From Micromonospora sp. WMMD1082 (lineage in GTDB: Bacteria > Actinomycetota > Actinomycetes > Mycobacteriales > Micromonosporaceae): a DNA stretch of 64,000 bases. Shown one piece after another: positions 34,031 through 42,723 of this stretch; the stretch's first letter is position 1; the number at the start of each line of letters is the position of its first letter. The stretch lies in contig NZ_JARUBM010000002.1 of assembly GCF_029626175.1 (NCBI RefSeq), positions 4,853,001-4,917,000 on the forward strand, read 5' to 3'. The notes beneath the pieces are model-generated. The model was not told the DNA's origin. It searched no databases and saw nothing but the letters and a program-made list of their open reading frames with translations. The position numbers were made by a program, and so were the translations under genes.

Positions 34031-35425
34031 GTGCCGCACATAGGAGCGAGCAACGCCAAGCTCGCAGCCGTGATAGCCGAGGCCGGCATGTCACACGCCG
34101 AGGTGGCACGGGCGTTCGTTCGCGTCGCGCAGGAAATGAACGCAAAGGAGTTCAGCGGAGTCGGCCGCTCCCACGTGTCGCACTGGGTCGCCGGCTCCAA
34201 GCCCTCCGGGCGAGCACCCGGCCTGCTGTGCGAGGCACTGTCACGAAAGCTTGGCCGGGTAGTCACGCTCGATGAGATCGGGTTACCAGCTCCGCTGCTG
34301 TCCTCCAGAGACATGCTCGGATGGCGGGTCGATACGCTGGCTGCGCTAACCGAACTCGGGAGAGTCGACGTGGACGCTGAACGCAGACGCGTACTCAGCA
34401 CTGCCGCTTACTCGCTCGCCGCGCTGACTCTGCCCGGCGGACGCTGGTGGGAACAGATGGCCGAACGCGGCCAAGCACGCGGCGCAGCAGGCGGCAAGAT
34501 GGTCGGCCGAGGCGACGTCGACGCCGTGCGCGACATGGCGTCGTTGTTCTCCCGAGTCGACCAACGCCGGGGCGGTGGCCACGCTCGCTTAGCGGTGGTG
34601 CAGTACCTCACCTCTGACGTGGCGAGCTTCCTATGCGGACGCTACGCCGACGACGCACTCAGGCGAGACATGTTTACGGCCGCCAGCGAACTTTCCTACC
34701 TCGCCGGCTGGATGGCTTTCGACAACGGTGAGCACAACGTTGCTCAGCACTATTTCAACGTGTCAGTAAAGTTGGCTGCCGAGGCCGAGAATCCGGCGAT
34801 GGCAGGCCACGTACTGCGCGCAATGGCTCACCAGGCGATCGATCTGGGGCACCACAAACATTCTTTGAATCTCGCATCAGCGTCGATGGACACCCAGCGC
34901 TACAAGGCCGCAGCCCCACGAGAGCGGGCACTACTCGGCGTCGTCTACGCTCGCGCACTCGGGGTGAACGGGGAGACCCAACAGGCTGCTCGCGCGCTTC
35001 TGCAAGCTGAGGACGATCTTGCCGCCGCCTCAGATGGCGACGATGAGCCCGGGCGTGTGTTCTTCTTCGGGGAGGCTAGCCTGGCGCACGAGACAGCATG
35101 TGCGCTGCGCGACACCGGCGACCTGACCGGCGCAGCGAAGCAATTCCGCCGGAGCGTCAAGACCCGCAAAGCATCATCCTTTACCCGAACCCATGCCGTC
35201 ACACTCGGCTACATGGGGGCAATTCAAGCCAGGCAAGGTGACATCGAGGAGGCGTGCGATACATGGTCGCGCTCCCTGGATGCGATGGACGGAGTACGGT
35301 CAGGCCGCACGCGTCAGGTCGCAGCGGAAATGCGCGCCCTCCTTTCTCCCTATAAACGCCGCAGCATTCGAGTAGTCCAAGACGTGGATATGCGGGCCAG
35401 GAATTACCTCTCATCTTTCGCGTAA
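34031..35425 (+). CDS. HTH regulator with TPR-like C-terminal domain
   Basis: 464 aa. The N-terminal 85 residues have an XRE-like helix-turn-helix (NAKLAAVIAEAGMSHAEVAR, VGRSHVSHWVAGSKPSGRAP, LLCEALSRKLGR). From about residue 170 onward repeated helix pairs (for example ELSYLAGWMAFDNGEHNVAQ, HVLRAMAHQAIDLGHHKHSL) look like TPR units. Such proteins are common orphan regulators in Streptomyces and relatives, often controlling the adjacent operon in response to a peptide or metabolite. GTG at 34031. Divergent from the A-B-murC unit and 35 bases upstream of the TrmO-like gene, so it could govern both sides of the island. Confidence 0.85.
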   Translation: MPHIGASNAKLAAVIAEAGMSHAEVARAFVRVAQEMNAKEFSGVGRSHVSHWVAGSKPSGRAPGLLCEALSRKLGRVVTLDEIGLPAPLLSSRDMLGWRVDTLAALTELGRVDVDAERRRVLSTAAYSLAALTLPGGRWWEQMAERGQARGAAGGKMVGRGDVDAVRDMASLFSRVDQRRGGGHARLAVVQYLTSDVASFLCGRYADDALRRDMFTAASELSYLAGWMAFDNGEHNVAQHYFNVSVKLAAEAENPAMAGHVLRAMAHQAIDLGHHKHSLNLASASMDTQRYKAAAPRERALLGVVYARALGVNGETQQAARALLQAEDDLAAASDGDDEPGRVFFFGEASLAHETACALRDTGDLTGAAKQFRRSVKTRKASSFTRTHAVTLGYMGAIQARQGDIEEACDTWSRSLDAMDGVRSGRTRQVAAEMRALLSPYKRRSIRVVQDVDMRARNYLSSFA

Positions 35426-35460
35426 TACGAGACATCTGATCACAATAGTGGGAGGCCGGA

Positions 35461-35946
35461 GTGGCAGCCGAGAAGTTTACAGTGGAGCCCGTTGCGCATG
35501 TGGTGGGTGGGAGAAGCGAGCCGACCGACGATTACTGGGGCGGAAGTCAGGCAATTATCCGAATTGATGATGAGCGTTTCACGCCGGAAGCCACCAGAGG
35601 GCTGGAAGAGTTCTCCCATCTTGAGGTTGTCTTTCGGTTCCACCTCACTGATCCGACTGATCTCAACCTAGGCGCGCGTCGTCCCAGAGACAACCCACAG
35701 TGGCCAGAGGTGGGCATTTTCGGTCATCGAAACATGCGGCGCATCAACTGGTTGGGTGTATCTCGATGCCGCCTGGCCAAAGTTGACGGCCTTGATCTTT
35801 ACGTCGAGGAATTAGACGCGGTGGACGGTACCCCCATTCTGGACATCAAGCCATGGTTCTCGGAGTTCGGCCCGAGAGGTGGAATTCGTCAAGCCGGATG
35901 GACTACGCAGATGTTAGGGCCATACTTCGCCAAGCGCGCCGAGTAG
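35461..35946 (+). CDS. TrmO-like SAM-dependent methyltransferase domain protein
   Basis: 161 aa with the all-beta TrmO/YaeB pattern: FTVEPVAHVVGGRSEPTDDY at the start, GLEEFSHLEVVFRFH, then GIFGHRNMRRINWLGVSRCR and GTPILDIKPWFSEFGPRG. In TrmO these correspond to the SAM-binding and N6-methylation region acting on t6A37 of tRNA-Thr. The protein is single-domain and diverged, so the target may differ. GTG at 35461 follows GGGAGG. It lies 13 bases before the metallopeptidase gene and 35 after the regulator; base composition is lower in GC than the backbone. Confidence 0.75.
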   Translation: MAAEKFTVEPVAHVVGGRSEPTDDYWGGSQAIIRIDDERFTPEATRGLEEFSHLEVVFRFHLTDPTDLNLGARRPRDNPQWPEVGIFGHRNMRRINWLGVSRCRLAKVDGLDLYVEELDAVDGTPILDIKPWFSEFGPRGGIRQAGWTTQMLGPYFAKRAE

Positions 35947-35959
35947 TAGGTAGACCGGG

Positions 35960-37165
35960 GTGGCTACGCTTAAGAATTCCAGAGGAAAGTTCTTCCACGT
36001 TCACAGGATGCCGCCAGATCTAAACTTCTGGCTGTACTTTTTTCGCCACGCCGGACGAGAGGCGGAGCTAGATCCAGCACTGGTGCGGCGCGCCCAGGGG
36101 TGGCAGCCCGAGCGCTCGAACTGCCCCCGCTTGACATTCCTCTTGGATGACCTTATTGACGCCGTTCCTGCTGAATGGCGCGCGTTAGCCGCAAATCTGT
36201 TCGCAGGTCGAGTGCTTCAGGGGGACGTGAATGCAGCCGCTTGGACCGAGCGCAAAGCGGGCATATTAGAGATCAACGTACAATACTCGTTCACATTGAG
36301 CGCTTACGCCGCAGCCTATGACGAATTCTTTCATCACCTAAAAGACTTTTCCCTTCATGTTATGCGGGACGCCATCAAGGCGGAGGAGTTGAGTGCTTCA
36401 ATCAACAAGCGTTTCCAGGAGCCCTGGGATCAGTTAGAAAATGCGCGTGAGGCATGGCTAGATCGACGCCTTGTAGCCACCGGCAACCCCGTTCGGCTTC
36501 GCCTGACCATGGGGCGTGAGGACGTACAAGAGGACATGGTTGACGCAGCGGAGTCCTTCGTGATAGCCCACGAGCTCTCGCATCACCTCCTTGGCCATAC
36601 AGTCAGCAGAAGAGACAAGCGACGGGCCAAACTAATCGTCGACCGGACAGTCGAGAGGCTCGGACTATTCCCAGCTATGGCCGCACTGAACAACTCTCAG
36701 CGCGAGGAGCTTCAGGCCGACCTGCTCGCGTACCTAATTGTCGCGCAGGCAATAGAACGGGATCCAACGTTCGCTGACCTATACCGAGCCGTCGCAGGCT
36801 CGTCGCTTGCGCTCATAACGTTAGCGCACGTCACTGGCGAGTGGGTGGAATCCGATTCTGCCAGTACGCACCCAGGCTTCGTGACTCGATTTGCTGTAAT
36901 GCAAAGCCTAACGGAATCGTTTTCGGCAGCTTCTGTGCCGGGCAGAATCGGAGATCATCCGCTCGGTTTCCTAGCTCAACTCTCCACCTTCGCGGCTGTC
37001 GCTCTAAGTGCATGGATGAGTCGCCACTATCCGGGGGAGCGGCCGGCCACAATCGAACAGGCTCTGAGTCACCTTATCAAATTGATGGACAGGGTGTATG
37101 GCGGTACGCCTGCACTGCGAGCCGAGGGCTCATCGACTGTCGTTCTTCCACCAGTAACAGGGTAG
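35960..37165 (+). CDS. HExxH metallopeptidase-like protein
   Basis: 401 aa. FVIAHELSHHLLGH (residues about 200-213) is a zinc-peptidase HExxH motif, and EELQAD about 45 residues later can supply the third ligand, as in gluzincin-like enzymes. No signal peptide, so it is probably cytoplasmic. The N-terminal 190 residues have no recognised domain. It is not an obvious ImmA/IrrE (no HTH partner fused) but could play that role towards the HTH regulator, or be a phage-exclusion-type protease; both are inference. GTG at 35960, 13 bases behind the TrmO-like gene. Codon use is AT-rich (many TTA, ATA and AAA-type codons), marking it as foreign. Confidence 0.7.
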   Translation: MATLKNSRGKFFHVHRMPPDLNFWLYFFRHAGREAELDPALVRRAQGWQPERSNCPRLTFLLDDLIDAVPAEWRALAANLFAGRVLQGDVNAAAWTERKAGILEINVQYSFTLSAYAAAYDEFFHHLKDFSLHVMRDAIKAEELSASINKRFQEPWDQLENAREAWLDRRLVATGNPVRLRLTMGREDVQEDMVDAAESFVIAHELSHHLLGHTVSRRDKRRAKLIVDRTVERLGLFPAMAALNNSQREELQADLLAYLIVAQAIERDPTFADLYRAVAGSSLALITLAHVTGEWVESDSASTHPGFVTRFAVMQSLTESFSAASVPGRIGDHPLGFLAQLSTFAAVALSAWMSRHYPGERPATIEQALSHLIKLMDRVYGGTPALRAEGSSTVVLPPVTG

Positions 37166-37272
37166 CTTTCGGTGGCCGTAGACAAGATGCGGGAGGGTTG
37201 CTGCGCCCGCGACCATCGAGCCGCGCGGTCCAAGCTAAGGACTGCCGTTGTTGGTGAGCCCGTTGTGAGCCC

Positions 37273-37358
37273 GGATGCCTCAACATTGAAGATCACGGGC
37301 AGGCATCCGATGGCATCCATAGGGGCATCTACCTCGACAGATAGACACCCCTATGGAT
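37273..37358. repeat. Two stem-loops in the island
   Basis: GGATGCCT (37273-37280) pairs with AGGCATCC (37301-37308), and ATCCATAGGGG (37315-37325) pairs with CCCCTATGGAT (37348-37358), both perfectly. They lie in the 344-base gap between the metallopeptidase gene and the 26-codon ORF; they may terminate the upstream operon or act as operators. Nothing else is supported in the gap. Confidence 0.65.
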
Positions 37359-37509
37359 TGTCAGTAACCCCGAATCACGATCGGAATTCAACTTCTAATC
37401 CCAAGGCTTTGGCCTGATTCGACTCTGACTCGGTGCACGGCCTCAGAGGATGTCGGAGGCTGCTGAGAGAATCGGCCAGCAAGCTCAGTCCCGATCCGAG
37501 GGAGTTCAG

Positions 37510-37590
37510 ATGGCTGCGTACAATTTCGAAGTCAGGATGCCGTGCGCTCACGCCCGGTGGGTCGAGTTCAATGGCATGGGTAAGCCGTGA
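37510..37590 (+). CDS. 26-codon ORF coupled to the next gene
   Basis: ATG at 37510 has GAGGGAG 6 bases upstream. The peptide starts MAAYNFEVRMPCAHARW and ends NGMGKP; its TGA overlaps the GTG of the 579-aa gene in GTGA. A real ribosome binding site plus the overlap suggest that it is translated, either as a functional micropeptide or as a leader that delivers ribosomes to the next start, which has no good site of its own. Confidence 0.5.
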   Translation: MAAYNFEVRMPCAHARWVEFNGMGKP

Positions 37591-39326
37591 CCGCCGAGGA
37601 GCAGGTCGAACCGCTTGAGGTCCAACCCGAGACACCCGCGGCCGAGGGCGACACCGCAATAGGAGTGGTGCCATCCCCGCAACGAGACCTGATCTCCGGG
37701 AGGGTCTCAGATGCTTACGATAAGGTGCCGTCGATTGGCGACCGCTGGACCCGCTGGTACGACCTTCCCTACAAGTTGCTGTGGTTCCTCCAGACCAACT
37801 GGCGGCGCAAGATCATTCCCCAACCGGCACTCCGTGCTCTCCGCCGCTGGTCCATCGATCTCAGCCAGTTCAACAAACTTGAGCGAGACAGAGTCTGGGA
37901 CCCGAGTGACCGGTTGCACGACTTCCAAGTGCCCGCTGATGAACACGTGAACATGCCGGGCATCTGGGTGGTGGAATTGTTCCCGCCGAGCGCTTTTGCC
38001 CGACTGGAGCGGGCGATCGATAGGAATGGCTGGGATGGGAACCGTTGGATGTCTGGTGCCCAAGAAACCAACGTCAACATGCTGCTAAAGTCTCGTGCTC
38101 GCATGGGATGGAACTGGTGGCGAATGGCTTCGATTCAGGACATCAATGGGACGTACATGATGCCTGACGGAGTGCGCGCCCAGTTGCCGCCTGAGTTCGG
38201 CTACATCGAGTTGAAGGCCATGCAGGTTGGATCCGGCCTAACTGCTGTTGTTGCTCACATCGAACTCTCCAAGTTGGGTGCCACACACCTCGATGAGGTG
38301 TGGCATCAGCCTCACGAGCCGATGTTAACCCGTCGAGACGGGCGGCTTCATGCACTTGATCGTATGTGGGCTGGATTCCACGTCACGCAGACGGCCCGAG
38401 AACGGCTGCACCAGTTGGCACGGAAGTGGATGAATGAGAGTTGCGATGGCGTCTTTGGTGAGTTCAACAGTCCTCAGACACTGATCGATATGCTTATTTT
38501 GGACCAGCACGACCCGACTGACGTTAGCGACGACCGCGACCGCGACAAGTTCGATGTGTTCCGAGCGCTCGGAATCACGGAGACGGACCTCTACTACTAC
38601 ACCTCCGCTGACATTCCCAAGATGCATTTGGTCCCGACTTCGCCGTCAATGGCGCGAGGCATTAGCACTGACCGCACGTGGGCACTTTGGGGCCAGCGTC
38701 AGGCTGTTGTGGACAGCGCCACCCACTTGACTGGCTACGGCGACGATCCGAACCGAGCTATAGCGCATCGCTATGGCGACGCGATCGAGAGCTTCTTGGT
38801 GACGCTGGCCGTATCTGACTTGCTCGAAACGGTCGAGGCTAGCTATGCGCTGATTCGAGATCGTGCTCGTGCGCAGCATGGCCGCTTTAAGGCCAAAGTC
38901 ATCAACGACCTCCGCGAGCAACTGCTGACCCTCAGCATCGACGTAGCGACCGTTAAGCGCGACTTGGAAAGGTCCTGGAAATCCCGACCCCGGTTTGAGG
39001 AGGAGGCGGAGTTCACGATCGATTACTCGCCACGCATTCGAGCCAGCTCCGATCTAAAGGACAAGCCGGTTCACATGAATACCGAGCTGCGGAAGCGTCA
39101 GAAAGAGCGATTCGAGGAACTAACCGCTGCTGACCGTGATTACCGGGACATCCTCTCGACGGTGGCCTCGCTGGGTGCCTCAGTAAATGCCGCCAAGACC
39201 GGTCGCCGTGCGCTGTGGGTTGCCTTCGTGTCGCTGGTGGTTGCCTCCGTAACCGTCGTGGTGACCGACATTGGCGACAGGAGCCTGTTCAACGAGGTGA
39301 TGGAGTTCCTGCGGAGCCTGCTTTGA
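37587..39326 (+). CDS. Unknown 579-aa protein with C-terminal membrane anchor
   Basis: 579 aa. I recognise no domain. Residues 1-40 are acidic and probably disordered. The middle (40-360) is Trp-rich (RWTRWYDLPYKLLWFLQTNW, ARMGWNWWRMASIQD). Residues 360-520 are helical and charged, with a likely coiled coil near 450-540 (LREQLLTLSIDVATVKRDLE; ELRKRQKERFEELTAADRDY). A single hydrophobic helix (LWVAFVSLVVASVTVVVTDI) lies close to the C-terminus. The layout, a large cytosolic body tethered by a C-terminal helix, resembles effector proteins of some defence or stress systems, but this is speculation. GC content is below the backbone. Confidence 0.7.
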   Translation: MTAEEQVEPLEVQPETPAAEGDTAIGVVPSPQRDLISGRVSDAYDKVPSIGDRWTRWYDLPYKLLWFLQTNWRRKIIPQPALRALRRWSIDLSQFNKLERDRVWDPSDRLHDFQVPADEHVNMPGIWVVELFPPSAFARLERAIDRNGWDGNRWMSGAQETNVNMLLKSRARMGWNWWRMASIQDINGTYMMPDGVRAQLPPEFGYIELKAMQVGSGLTAVVAHIELSKLGATHLDEVWHQPHEPMLTRRDGRLHALDRMWAGFHVTQTARERLHQLARKWMNESCDGVFGEFNSPQTLIDMLILDQHDPTDVSDDRDRDKFDVFRALGITETDLYYYTSADIPKMHLVPTSPSMARGISTDRTWALWGQRQAVVDSATHLTGYGDDPNRAIAHRYGDAIESFLVTLAVSDLLETVEASYALIRDRARAQHGRFKAKVINDLREQLLTLSIDVATVKRDLERSWKSRPRFEEEAEFTIDYSPRIRASSDLKDKPVHMNTELRKRQKERFEELTAADRDYRDILSTVASLGASVNAAKTGRRALWVAFVSLVVASVTVVVTDIGDRSLFNEVMEFLRSLL

Positions 39327-39399
39327 AGCCGAACGCGGCGGCTCGAAAGACACGCCCTGGTTAATCTTGGCACCGGCCGCCATGCCGACTGCCATCGCG

Positions 39400-39405
39400 T
39401 AACGT
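39400..39405 (+). promoter_or_regulatory. Candidate -10 box, leaderless
   Basis: TAACGT ends 7 bases before the ATG at 39413; no ribosome binding site. Confidence 0.45.
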
Positions 39406-39412
39406 TGCCAGG

Positions 39413-40237
39413 ATGACCGAGCCTCCAGCCCCTTCCGAAGCCCGTGTCACCCGCCGCACTGTTACATACGCAGAAGGCAGGACGGCGAGCCGGCATTGGT
39501 GGGACGAGGACGCTGACAGCTACCAGGAAGAGCACGGCGCTTTCCTCGGAGACGTTGACCTCGTGTGGTGCCCCGAGGGCCTACGCGAAGCAGACGCCAG
39601 GCTGCTCGGCGACGTCAAGGGGACACGAGTCCTGGAGATTGGCTGCGGCGCGGCTGCGGGGTCACGCTGGCTACTCGGCCAAGGGGCCGACGTTACGGCA
39701 CTGGACCTGTCCGCCGGCATGTTGCGGCACGCCAAGCTGGCCGCCGAACGCTCGGGCGTGCACGTCCCGCTCGTGCAAGCTGACGCTCTGGTGATGCCGT
39801 TCCGGGCAGGCACGTTCGACACCGTGCATACCGCGTTTGGCGCTGTCCCGTTTGTCGCAGACTCCGAAGCGCTCATGCGCGAAGTGTTCCGGGTGCTGCG
39901 CCCTGGTGGGACATGGATTTTTGCCGTTACTCACCCGATGCGCTGGATTTTTCTAGACGATCCCGGCGAGGCCGGCCTAAAGGCTGTCCACTCATACTTC
40001 GACCGCCGTCCATACGTTGAACAGGACTCGGCAGGAGTGCCCACCTACGTCGAGGCGCACCGCACCTTCGGCGATCGCGTCCGAGAACTTGCGGCCGCCG
40101 GCTTCCTTCTTTGTGACGTAGTCGAACCGGAGTGGCCGCCGGGACACGAGGAAGTCTGGGGCCAGTGGAGCCCACTTCGCGGTCGACTGTTCCCTGGTAC
40201 TGCCATTTTCGTAGCCCGTCGTCCAGCCGCTGTGTGA
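39413..40237 (+). CDS. Class I SAM-dependent methyltransferase (intact, island copy)
   Basis: 274 aa, methyltransferase type 11 fold: motif I RVLEIGCGAAAGSRWL, LDLSAGMLRHAKLAAE, PLVQADALVMPFRAGTFDTV, motif for the last strand RVLRPGGTWIFAVTHP. The acceptor substrate is unknown. It is closely similar along its whole length to the two fragments that flank the island (RVTRR, EHGAFLGDVDLVWCPEGLRE, LREADARLLGDV are shared with the 40314-40838 piece). It is on the opposite strand from the broken gene, with its stop 76 bases from the right junction. It may restore the function lost by insertion. Confidence 0.9.
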   Translation: MTEPPAPSEARVTRRTVTYAEGRTASRHWWDEDADSYQEEHGAFLGDVDLVWCPEGLREADARLLGDVKGTRVLEIGCGAAAGSRWLLGQGADVTALDLSAGMLRHAKLAAERSGVHVPLVQADALVMPFRAGTFDTVHTAFGAVPFVADSEALMREVFRVLRPGGTWIFAVTHPMRWIFLDDPGEAGLKAVHSYFDRRPYVEQDSAGVPTYVEAHRTFGDRVRELAAAGFLLCDVVEPEWPPGHEEVWGQWSPLRGRLFPGTAIFVARRPAAV

Positions 40238-40313
40238 CCCCCTGGTGCGAAGAGCGACGGAACCTGTCGCGGGGGTAACGCAATCGTGATCAAGGATTCT
40301 TGAACGTGTAAGA
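40238..40313. other. Right edge of the island
   Basis: 76 non-coding bases containing TCAAG-GATT-CTTGA (40290-40303), a small hairpin that may end the island methyltransferase transcript. I compared this edge by eye with 30241-30300 and found no convincing direct repeat. Confidence 0.4.
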
Positions 40314-40838
40314 TCATATCCACTTGATCGGGTGGGTGACCGAGAAGACCCAGCGCGCGCCGGGGCGCAGCACCCGGTGCACCTGTCGCATCAGCGCCGC
40401 CGAGTCCTCGACGAAGGGCACCGCGCCGAACGCCGTGCAGGCGATGTCGAAGCTCTCGTCCGCGAAGGGCAACACCAGCGCGTCGGCCTGCACCAGCGGT
40501 ACGCGTACCCCGCAGCGCTCGGCGGCCTCGGCGGCGTGCCGCAACATCCCGGCGGCCAGGTCCAGGGCGACCGGCCAGGCACCCTGGGTGGCCAGCCAGC
40601 GGGAGCAGGACGCGGCCCCGCAACCGACCTCCAGCACCCGCCGCCCGGTCACGTCGCCGAGCAGCCGGGCGTCGGCCTCGCGCAGCCCCTCCGGGCACCA
40701 GACGAAGTCCACGTCGCCCAGGAAGGCCCCGTGCTCGGCCTGGTACGCGTCGGCGTCGGCGTCCCACCAGCGGCGGTTGGCGCGGCGCGCCTCGGCGTCG
40801 CCGACCCGGCGCCGGGTCACCCGGTTGTCGTCGTCCAC
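40314..40838 (-). pseudogene. N-terminal fragment of a class I SAM methyltransferase
   Basis: From GTG 40838 the minus strand encodes RVTRRRVGDAEARRANRRWW, EHGAFLGDVDFVWCPEGLRE, VLEVGCGAASCSRWL and VFSVTHPIKWI, then stops at TGA 40314-40316. It is closely similar to residues 1-170 of the island methyltransferase. Homologues continue with about 100 more residues; the final 32 of these are found 10 kb away at 30143-30240. The SAM-binding half remains but the protein is truncated, so it is probably inactive. Divergent from rpsA. Confidence 0.85.
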
Positions 40839-40955
40839 CGGCCCCACGCTAGGGGTTGGTGCCGGTCGGAGCAGCGGTGGGGCGGGTGTGCGTGGTGTCG
40901 TCTGGCCGAAATCTCCGCTTTCGCGGCTGGTGCGCCGATGAGGAGACGGGAGGGC

Positions 40956-40986
40956 TTGCACGCTGTGGTAATGCAGCGGGTAGGGT
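40956..40986 (+). promoter_or_regulatory. Candidate rpsA promoter
   Basis: TTGCAC (40956-40961) and TAGGGT (40981-40986) with a 19-base spacer give a plausible housekeeping promoter about 180 bases before rpsA; the spacer is a little long. The rest of the 40839-41164 gap is a long rpsA leader with nothing else I can name. Confidence 0.4.
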
Positions 40987-41164
40987 AGACGATGCGCTCG
41001 CGGATCGTGTGCCTCGGCAGGGAGCAGGTGCGCGGTCGACGGAGTCACATCAAGATCTCGTTCAGCGATTTCCGGGTGGGCCCGCCGGCGGATCCGTTGG
41101 CGCGCACAGGTCACTGCGACACCAGCCTGCTGTGACACACCATCCGACCGGAGCAACCGCCCAC

Positions 41165-42652
41165 ATGACGAGCAGCATCGAGGCCCCCTCGAGCGCCACC
41201 AAGGTCACCGTCGACGACCTCGGCTCTGAGGAGGCTTTCCTCGCCGCGATCGACGAGACCATCAAGTACTTCAACGACGGCGACATTGTCGAAGGCACCG
41301 TCGTCAAGGTCGATCGGGACGAGGTCCTGCTCGACATCGGCTACAAGACCGAGGGTGTCATCCCCTCTCGTGAGTTGTCGATCAAGCACGACGTGGACCC
41401 GGCAGAGGTCGTCTCGGTGGGTGACCACATCGAGGCCCTCGTCCTCCAGAAGGAGGACAAGGAGGGTCGGCTGATCCTCTCCAAGAAGCGGGCGCAGTAC
41501 GAGCGGGCCTGGGGCACGATCGAGAAGATCAAGGACGAGGACGGCGTCGTCCGCGGTTCGGTCATCGAGGTGGTCAAGGGTGGCCTCATCCTCGACATCG
41601 GGCTGCGCGGCTTCCTGCCCGCCTCCCTGGTCGAGATGCGGCGGGTGCGCGACCTGCAGCCGTACGTCGGCCGCGAGCTCGAAGCCAAGATCATCGAGCT
41701 GGACAAGAACCGCAACAACGTGGTGCTGTCCCGCCGGGCCTGGCTGGAGCAGACGCAGTCCGAGGTGCGCACCGAGTTCCTCAACAAGCTCCAGAAGGGG
41801 CAGGTCCGCAAGGGCGTCGTCTCCTCGATCGTCAACTTCGGCGCCTTCGTCGACCTGGGCGGCGTGGACGGCCTGGTGCACGTCTCCGAGCTGTCCTGGA
41901 AGCACATCGACCACCCGTCCGAGGTCGTCGAGGTGGGCCAGGAGGTCGAGGTCGAGGTCCTGGACGTCGACCTGGACCGCGAGCGGGTCTCGCTGTCGCT
42001 GAAGGCGACCCAGGAGGACCCGTGGCGTCAGTTCGCCCGCACCCACGCGATCCAGCAGATCGTGCCGGGTAAGGTCACCAAGCTCGTGCCGTTCGGCGCC
42101 TTCGTCCGGGTGGACGACGGCATCGAGGGCCTGGTCCACATCTCCGAGCTGGCCGAGCGCCACGTGGAGATCCCCGAGCAGGTCGTCCAGGTCGGCTCCG
42201 AGGTCATGGTCAAGGTCATCGACATCGACCTGGAGCGTCGCCGGATCTCGCTGTCGCTCAAGCAGGCCAACGAGGGCTTCGTCGAGGGCGAGGAGCACTT
42301 CGACCCGACCCTCTACGGCATGGCCGCGACCTACGACACCGAGGGCAACTACATCTACCCGGAGGGCTTCGACCCGGAGACGGGCGAGTGGCTCGAGGGG
42401 TACGACAAGCAGCGGGAGACCTGGGAGAACCAGTACGCCGAGGCGCGGCAGCGCTGGGAGGCGCACCAGAAGCAGGTGCAGACCTCCCGGGCCGCCGAGG
42501 CCGAGGCTGCCGCCAACCCGCAGCCCGCCGCCACCGGCACCACCACCTCGACCAGCGCGGCGCCGACTCGGCAGGCCGAGGAGCCGGCCGGCACGCTGGC
42601 CACCGACGAGGCGCTCGCCGCGCTGCGGGAGAAGCTCGCCGGCGGCAAGTGA
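41165..42652 (+). CDS. rpsA: 30S ribosomal protein S1
   Basis: 495 aa with four S1 RNA-binding domains, the number usual in actinobacteria: about residues 36-105 (GDIVEGTVVKVDRDEVLLDI), 120-190 (GVVRGSVIEVVKGGLILDIG), 208-276 (GQVRKGVVSSIVNFGAFVDL) and 293-362 (PGKVTKLVPFGAFVRVDDGI). The C-terminal 100 residues are Glu/Gln/Ala-rich and flexible. S1 helps mRNA binding to the 30S subunit and trans-translation. ATG at 41165 chosen on the conserved N-terminus; an in-frame opening further upstream is not S1-like. Sits between polA and coaE as in mycobacteria, apart from the island. Confidence 0.96.
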   Translation: MTSSIEAPSSATKVTVDDLGSEEAFLAAIDETIKYFNDGDIVEGTVVKVDRDEVLLDIGYKTEGVIPSRELSIKHDVDPAEVVSVGDHIEALVLQKEDKEGRLILSKKRAQYERAWGTIEKIKDEDGVVRGSVIEVVKGGLILDIGLRGFLPASLVEMRRVRDLQPYVGRELEAKIIELDKNRNNVVLSRRAWLEQTQSEVRTEFLNKLQKGQVRKGVVSSIVNFGAFVDLGGVDGLVHVSELSWKHIDHPSEVVEVGQEVEVEVLDVDLDRERVSLSLKATQEDPWRQFARTHAIQQIVPGKVTKLVPFGAFVRVDDGIEGLVHISELAERHVEIPEQVVQVGSEVMVKVIDIDLERRRISLSLKQANEGFVEGEEHFDPTLYGMAATYDTEGNYIYPEGFDPETGEWLEGYDKQRETWENQYAEARQRWEAHQKQVQTSRAAEAEAAANPQPAATGTTTSTSAAPTRQAEEPAGTLATDEALAALREKLAGGK

Positions 42653-42723
42653 CCCCGCGACGGACTCCGGTTCGGCGCGCCTGACGGCGTGCCGCGACGT
42701 GGAGCTGTTCGGCTGACGACGAC

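Larger units (their letters stand above)
30241..40313. mobile_element. Genomic island inserted in a methyltransferase gene
   Basis: Both flanks are pieces of one minus-strand methyltransferase gene, and the backbone genes polA and rpsA on either side are normally close neighbours in actinobacteria. The interior carries murF, murC, two small genes, an HTH regulator, a TrmO-like gene, a metallopeptidase, a membrane-anchored protein and an intact copy of the interrupted gene. Base composition drops clearly between about 34 and 39.4 kb. I see no integrase, transposase or tRNA at either end and no direct repeats longer than about 8 bases at the junctions, so the insertion mechanism is open and a middle segment of the target appears to be lost. 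Confidence 0.75.

Noticed and set aside
37172..37417. 81-codon ORF after the metallopeptidase gene
   Set aside because: No ribosome binding site, spans two perfect stem-loops and shows no protein-like pattern.
30241..40313. attL/attR direct repeats at the island edges
   Set aside because: Reading both edges by eye gave only matches of about 8 bases or less, not convincing as attachment sites.
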